A stretch of DNA of 64,000 nt from Nocardia sp. NRRL S-836 (GTDB lineage Bacteria; Actinomycetota; Actinomycetes; Mycobacteriales; Pseudonocardiaceae), in the NCBI RefSeq assembly GCF_001279525.1, contig NZ_LGDY01000105.1, positions 26,874-90,873 of the forward strand, written 5' to 3'. The translations under genes and the position numbers were made by a program. The notes under the pieces are model-generated. The model saw only the letters and a program-made list of their open reading frames with translations, made no database searches and was not told the DNA's origin. Below are positions 59,907-64,000 of this stretch, in pieces; positions within the stretch are counted from its first letter, which is position 1, and each line of letters begins with the position of its first letter.

Positions 59907-61303
59907 AGGCTCTTCATGATGGTGTCGATCGCCTTGCCGAGCTGCGCGTACTTCTGCGTGTACAGCACCGGGAACACGCCGGGCGGGTCGGCCGGGCGGT
60001 CGGCGTCGACGTAGTCGGTGCCCAGGTTGCAGAACACGACCACGACGTAGTTGCGGTTGTCCTTGCCGCGGAACGACTTCACGATGCCCGCGTCGGAGCC
60101 GGTGGTGTCCACCCAGCCGGTCTTGTGGGCGAAGGTGACCTCGGCGGCCTCGTTGCACGGGCGGACATCGCGGTCGTAGACGGCGTCACCGACGGTCACG
60201 GTGCCGTCCGGCTTGATCCAGCGCTCCGGCACCCGCTGCGGAATGCCCTGCACCGGGTAGGCGCGGCCGCACCAGTTCGGCGTGGACAGCATCTCGTTGT
60301 GCCCCTGGCCCGCGAGCGTCTCCTGGAAGAACCGCCGCGACGACGCCGACAGCTCGTTGCGCGTGACCTGCTTGCCCGCGTCCGTCGTCCACAGCACACC
60401 GAAACCGCCGTTGACCAGCAGCAGGAGCTTGGCGGTGTCGAGGCCGCTCATGTTCGAGTCGATCCAGCGCCCGCCGTTGCCGGGGAGGGTCCCGGTGACC
60501 ATCAGGGTCGGCATGCCGAGGTCCGCGAAGGTCCGGTTCACGGCGTCCCACGAGTTCAGGTCGTGGATCAGCTTGATCAGCGCGCAGGTCGACTCGTTCT
60601 GCGACTTCGTGATCATCTCGTCGAACAGCTGCCTGACCTTCTTCGTCGACTTGCCACCGCACGCCTCGCGCACCGGGTTCGGGTCGTAGACGTAGTCGGC
60701 GTCGAGGTCGACCTTGCCCTGGTCGGCGAGGCGCAGCACGCCGAAGCCCACCATCAGCTTGAGCACCGACGCCGGGTACGGCGACGAGAAGTCGATCGCC
60801 GCGTTCTCGCGCCCCGGCAGCACGTCACGGGTGCCCTTGCCGCCGTTGGCGTCCCACTCGTCGTCGTCCCACCAGCGGTAGCGCACCTGGTCGGTCGCCA
60901 GGCTCCGGTGCTTGACGGGCACGACCACGCCGTTCGGGTACTGCGGGCTGAGCAGCACGTTCGCCACCGCCGCCGGCCGTCCGAACGCGTCGAGCTGGAT
61001 GATCGCCGCGTCCATGTTCGGCGTCTGGTGCAACGGCTTGCCGGCCTGCACCGACAGCGCCCTGGCCTTGTTCGCCAGCTCCGCCGGGCTCGGGTCGTAC
61101 TTCTCCTTCTTCCCCGCCGACCGCGCGGTGCCGGTCGCCGGCGGCGTCAGGTCGATGACGTCCTTGAAGTTCTGCGCCACGATCGCCTCGCGCAGGCGCT
61201 CGGCCAGCGGGTGGTGCTCCTCCCCGGCGTTGGCGACCGGTGCCAGAGCGGCGCCCGTGATCGTGAGTGCCGTGCACAGCGCAGTGAACCGCGTGAGATT
61301 CAT
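59903..61303 (-). CDS. Secreted beta-lactamase-like serine hydrolase
   Basis: 466 residues. Signal peptide NLTRFTALCTALTITGAALA with cleavage after ANA. Penicilloyl-hydrolase motifs: SxxK in SPYPASVLKLM, SQN in KSQNESTCAL, and KTG in FAHKTGW. The enlarged N-terminal part (~150 residues) is not typical of class A beta-lactamases, so an esterase/peptidase or cell-wall role is also possible. The last codon and TAG stop lie inside the IS end (59862-59906), so the original C-terminus may have been slightly different. Confidence 0.85.
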   Translation of the reverse strand: MNLTRFTALCTALTITGAALAPVANAGEEHHPLAERLREAIVAQNFKDVIDLTPPATGTARSAGKKEKYDPSPAELANKARALSVQAGKPLHQTPNMDAAIIQLDAFGRPAAVANVLLSPQYPNGVVVPVKHRSLATDQVRYRWWDDDEWDANGGKGTRDVLPGRENAAIDFSSPYPASVLKLMVGFGVLRLADQGKVDLDADYVYDPNPVREACGGKSTKKVRQLFDEMITKSQNESTCALIKLIHDLNSWDAVNRTFADLGMPTLMVTGTLPGNGGRWIDSNMSGLDTAKLLLLVNGGFGVLWTTDAGKQVTRNELSASSRRFFQETLAGQGHNEMLSTPNWCGRAYPVQGIPQRVPERWIKPDGTVTVGDAVYDRDVRPCNEAAEVTFAHKTGWVDTTGSDAGIVKSFRGKDNRNYVVVVFCNLGTDYVDADRPADPPGVFPVLYTQKYAQLGKAIDTIMKSL

Positions 61304-61491
61304 CCGCTCCCCAGTGAGTCAGTCCGGCTGCCGCCGGACGGTCTTTCCGTACCCCATTGATCACGCAGCGGAGGCGATCTTGGTTGCATCGACCGCGCGT
61401 CGCCCGTGAACCGGGTCAGTACAGGATCGTCCCGTGCCGGCGCCCGGCGCGCACGGTCAGGTTGCCGTCCTGTCGGGTTGCGGGGCGGCGG

Positions 61492-62100
61492 TCAGGTCCT
61501 GCGCGAGATGACCATGATGTAGTCGCAGGGCGCGTCCGTCCGGTTGGCGAAGCCGTGGTCCGCGTCGGCCTGGAAGAACAGGGAGTCGCCTGTGCCCAGG
61601 GTTTCGCTGATCCCGCCGATCGCGACGGTGAGGGTGCCGTCGAGCACCACGAGCTGTTTCTCCGTGCCCGGTGGGTACGCGGGCAGCAGCCCGGTGGAGA
61701 CCTGCGCGGGGAGGTGGTGGACGACCATCTCGGCCCCTCCCGCGCCCGGCGCTGCCGACACGATGTGCCGCTCGAAGCCGGTTTCGGGGTCGCGGAAAAC
61801 AGGACGTTCGGCCTTGCGCATGACGACGGCCACAGCGGACGCGTCAGCAGCCGGTGCACCGACCAGGTCCGAGAGCGAGGCGCCGAGCGCGTGGGCGATC
61901 TTGGACGCGACACCGATCGTCGGGCTCTTCTCGCCGCGTTCGACCTTGGACAGCATCGCCCGGCTGACCGATGACCGCGTGGACAGCTGGTCCAGCGTCA
62001 GGCCCGCTTCCTCACGGCGCCGCCGCACGTTGCCGCCGAACGCGCCGGCCAGGTCGTCACCGTGCTCTGGTCCGGCCGCGTTTCCGTCTTGCCCGAGCAT
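61492..62100 (-). CDS. XRE-family regulator with C-terminal cupin domain
   Basis: 202 residues. HTH at ~25-80 (NVRRRREEAGLTLDQLSTRS, SVSRAMLSKVERGEKSPTIG) and a cupin sensor domain at ~130-200 (LPAYPPGTEKQLVVLDGTLT; GDSLFFQADADHGFAN). Regulators of this layout respond to a small ligand, often an amine or amino acid. It is divergent from the MBL-fold hydrolase, with two direct repeats in the gap, so it likely controls both. Confidence 0.9.
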   Translation of the reverse strand: MLGQDGNAAGPEHGDDLAGAFGGNVRRRREEAGLTLDQLSTRSSVSRAMLSKVERGEKSPTIGVASKIAHALGASLSDLVGAPAADASAVAVVMRKAERPVFRDPETGFERHIVSAAPGAGGAEMVVHHLPAQVSTGLLPAYPPGTEKQLVVLDGTLTVAIGGISETLGTGDSLFFQADADHGFANRTDAPCDYIMVISRRT

Positions 62101-62146
62101 CGTGCTCCTCGATCGATGGCTACCCCGCCGCCCACAGAGTATGGTC

Positions 62147-62179
62147 TCTTCTAAAGGAGATATCGTCTTCTATCGGAGA
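62147..62179. promoter_or_regulatory. Direct-repeat operator between XRE and MBL genes
   Basis: TCTTCTAAAGGAGA (62147-62160) and TCTTCTATCGGAGA (62166-62179) are direct repeats 19 bp apart, located 47 bp from the XRE start and 23 bp from the MBL ATG. They are the likely binding sites of the XRE/cupin protein. Confidence 0.6.
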
Positions 62180-62201
62180 CGCGCGGTGCACTGGGGGAGT
62201 T

Positions 62202-63020
62202 ATGCGGTTGATGTCGAGTGGACGGCTCCACGCCACGTTCGAGTTCGGCGACCTGCGGGTGATCTCGTTGCGCGACGGGTACATCGACATGCCGCCGACC
62301 CGGCTGCGCGACGAGGACGGCTGCGCGCTCGACCAGCTGCCGGCCGCCGTCCCACTGGTCGGCGGCAACTTGCGGCTTGCGGTCAACGCTTTCTTCGTCA
62401 CCGACGGCACGCGCTCGGTTCTCATCGACACCGGCGCGTCCGACGTCTGGCACGAGCCGACCATGGGATTGATCTACGACGCGCTGGACGAAGCCGGAGT
62501 CGACCGCGCACGTGTCACCGACGTGGCCATCACCCACAGGCACGAGGACCACGTGAGCGGCCTGATCGCGCCGGACGGTTCAGAGGCGTTCCCCGAGCTC
62601 GAGCGCGTGTGGATCGGCGCGGGTGACGCCTCGGTGTTCACGGGGCGGCTCGAGCCGATCCGCGACCGGGTCGTACCCGTGTCGGAGGAGGTCGCGATCA
62701 ACGACTGGACCACCGCGATCCCGGCACCGGGCCACACGCCCGGTCACACCGTCTACGAGGTCAGGGGCGGCGCCGGGCACCTCCTCGTCTGGGGCGACAC
62801 CGTGCACGTCCCCGCGCTCCAGTTCGACCGGCCGAACGTGTCCTGGGAGTTCGACGGTGACCAGTCCCAGGCCCGCTCCGCGCGAGCGGCGCTCCTCGAA
62901 CGGCTGAGCCGGCCACACCACTTCGTGGCCGGCGCCCACCTCGACTCACCCGGCATCGCCCGCGTGACCCCGTCCGGCGACGGTTATGCGCTGGAACACC
63001 TCGCGCCACCCATCGGCTGA
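62202..63020 (+). CDS. Metallo-beta-lactamase-fold hydrolase
   Basis: 272 residues. Zinc motif ITHRHEDHVSG (HxHxDH), a distal His in PAPGHTPGHTVYEV, Asp in LLVWGDTVHV and a final His in HFVAGAHLDS complete a binuclear site. Family members hydrolyse lactones, thioesters or phosphodiesters; a lactonase-like role is plausible. Start at 62202 or the ATG at 62211; GGGGGAG is 2 and 11 nt ahead respectively. Expression is presumably set by the divergent XRE/cupin regulator. Confidence 0.9.
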   Translation: MRLMSSGRLHATFEFGDLRVISLRDGYIDMPPTRLRDEDGCALDQLPAAVPLVGGNLRLAVNAFFVTDGTRSVLIDTGASDVWHEPTMGLIYDALDEAGVDRARVTDVAITHRHEDHVSGLIAPDGSEAFPELERVWIGAGDASVFTGRLEPIRDRVVPVSEEVAINDWTTAIPAPGHTPGHTVYEVRGGAGHLLVWGDTVHVPALQFDRPNVSWEFDGDQSQARSARAALLERLSRPHHFVAGAHLDSPGIARVTPSGDGYALEHLAPPIG

Positions 63021-63180
63021 TCGAGCCGAAATGATCTTGCGACCGATCCCGATGGCTGGCGCGTCTTCGACGCTGCAACCGTGGACGAGTCCGAAGTGGA
63101 CTCTCCACTGCCCTGCTGACGCCTGTGCGGTGAAACGTCCGCCCGTGTGCAGGTCAACACCGCTCTTTGCGAGGCACAGC

Positions 63181-64000
63181 TCACTGAACGGTGCCGCAGT
63201 CCGGCAGAAGCGCGAGCTCCGCTTCCGCGGCCTCCCGCTGCGCGCGGTTGCCCAGTGCGTCGAGCTTCCCGAGCGCGAACGTCAGGCAGGCCCGAGCTTG
63301 CTCGACCTCACCCTTGTGGCGCCGCGCGACACCTTCGCTGAGCGCCAGTTCGGCTTCGGTGCGGTAGCTCAGCTGGAGCGCACCGATCGTCGTTCTCGCA
63401 TCGTGGTAGCTGTCCGCCGCTTCCTTCCAGCGCGCCAACGCCGACAGGCAGTCGCCCATGAGCGTCAACAGCAGCGCCATCACCCTGCGCGCCGTTTCCG
63501 GGTTGGTCTGGTCGCGGTTCTGCCTCGTCTGCTCGAGTGTGCTCGCGAACCGCTCCAACGCGTCGGAGAACCTGCCTGCTGCCAGCAGGCAGACGCCCAA
63601 GCCGAGGGACGTCCAGACCCGGTGCCGGAAGTAACCGAACTCACCGGACCTCTCATAGGCGAAGGTGATGTGTTCGAGCGCTTCCGCGGACTCGCCGAGG
63701 TGTGAGAGCACCAGTCCGATGGTCGATCTGGCGGACATGACGATCTGGCGGTGTCCGATCTCCTCCGCAACCGCCACCGCTTCCCGCAGCGTTGTGAGCG
63801 CGAGCTCCTGTTCGTCGGTACAGCGGTGCTGCGTCGCGCCGAGCAGGTTCAGCATCTCGGCCTCACCGCGCCGGTCGCGGAGTGCCCTGGCGGCCTGCAG
63901 GCCGAGTTCGAAGACCTCGTCCCAGCGGTGCTTCTGCTCGCGGCCGAAGGCATAGCGGTGGATCGAGCCGGCCAGGTCGAGCACCTGGCGGTGCCGGCCG
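63181..64000 (-). CDS. TPR-rich protein, 3' end of a longer gene
   Basis: The open frame enters from the window edge and ends at 63181 (~273 codons visible). Helical repeats with TPR-like spacing are evident (ALRDRRGEAEMLNLLGATQH; QIVMSARSTIGLVLSHLGES; SLGLGVCLLAAGRFSDALER; LLTLMGDCLSALARWKEAAD). In actinomycetes such C-termini belong to large SARP/AfsR- or STAND-type regulators, but the N-terminal domains are not in the window so this is a guess. A regulator or signalling scaffold is likely. Confidence 0.75.
   Translation of the reverse strand, partial: GRHRQVLDLAGSIHRYAFGREQKHRWDEVFELGLQAARALRDRRGEAEMLNLLGATQHRCTDEQELALTTLREAVAVAEEIGHRQIVMSARSTIGLVLSHLGESAEALEHITFAYERSGEFGYFRHRVWTSLGLGVCLLAAGRFSDALERFASTLEQTRQNRDQTNPETARRVMALLLTLMGDCLSALARWKEAADSYHDARTTIGALQLSYRTEAELALSEGVARRHKGEVEQARACLTFALGKLDALGNRAQREAAEAELALLPDCGTVQ

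Overview
The window is 64 kb of high-GC actinobacterial chromosome with strongly GC3-biased codons, GTG/TTG starts and many leaderless TANNNT-N(6-7)-start promoters. The mix of terpenoid genes, MarR/TetR/LuxR regulators, ricin-type and AbfB-carrying glycosidases and a degraded IS982-type element suggests a soil Pseudonocardiales-like organism. The rank is an inference. No rRNA, tRNA or CRISPR was seen.

Region 1 (1-10.2 kb) is a terpenoid-type biosynthetic locus. It holds a polyprenyl diphosphate synthase (cut by the window edge), a P450, two SAM methyltransferases (one resembling prenyl-diphosphate C-methyltransferases), a dedicated DXS, three LuxR-type regulators, and a chorismate-enzyme/class-IV-lyase pair. 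Three divergent intergenic regions share one promoter module: a minus-strand TTGACA-N18-CAGGAT-like promoter beside a TTTGGG/CCCAAA-type operator, so they probably form one regulon.

Region 2 (10.2-22.5 kb) is mixed. It has a TetR gene, two MarR/oxidoreductase divergons with related TTCGA-type operators, a small secreted protein, an HD protein, a DUF1996 protein interrupted by a duplicated insert, a PLP dehydratase, a compact TetM/OtrA-like GTPase, and a secreted pectate lyase.

Region 3 (22.5-34 kb) is an 11-gene, mostly translationally coupled minus-strand operon: ATP-grasp ligase, DUF364-type protein, SbnA/cysteine-synthase-like PLP enzyme, enolase-superfamily epimerase, MFS exporter, methyltransferase, complete peptide/nickel/opine-type ABC importer, and GNAT. 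Two Zur-like palindromes precede it. The best reading is a zinc-repressed system that makes, exports and re-imports a small amino-acid-derived metallophore. I regard this as the most interesting system in the window.

Region 4 (34-37.5 kb) encodes a redox/two-component set: a CNMP-domain histidine kinase, a receiver-glutaredoxin-TrxR fusion, and a divergent UBP-type zinc finger.

Region 5 (37.9-47.1 kb) is a second terpenoid/meroterpenoid cluster: HisC-like aminotransferase, polyprenyl synthase with an altered second Asp motif, UbiA prenyltransferase, squalene-cyclase-like protein whose DxDD position reads ETGE, FAD monooxygenase, O-methyltransferase, Fe/2OG dioxygenase and P450.

Region 6 (47.2-54.8 kb) carries arabinan/arabinoxylan-degrading secreted enzymes (GH62 and two GH43-like) under TGTTAGCGCTAACA-type LacI operators, an ABC exporter, and a frameshifted partial duplicate. 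Region 7 (55-64 kb) has an aminotransferase-cupin-amidase group, a methyltransferase bracketed by inverted IS982-derived ends, a beta-lactamase-like serine hydrolase whose stop codon lies in the IS end, an XRE/cupin regulator divergent from a metallo-beta-lactamase-fold hydrolase, and the 3' part of a TPR-like protein.
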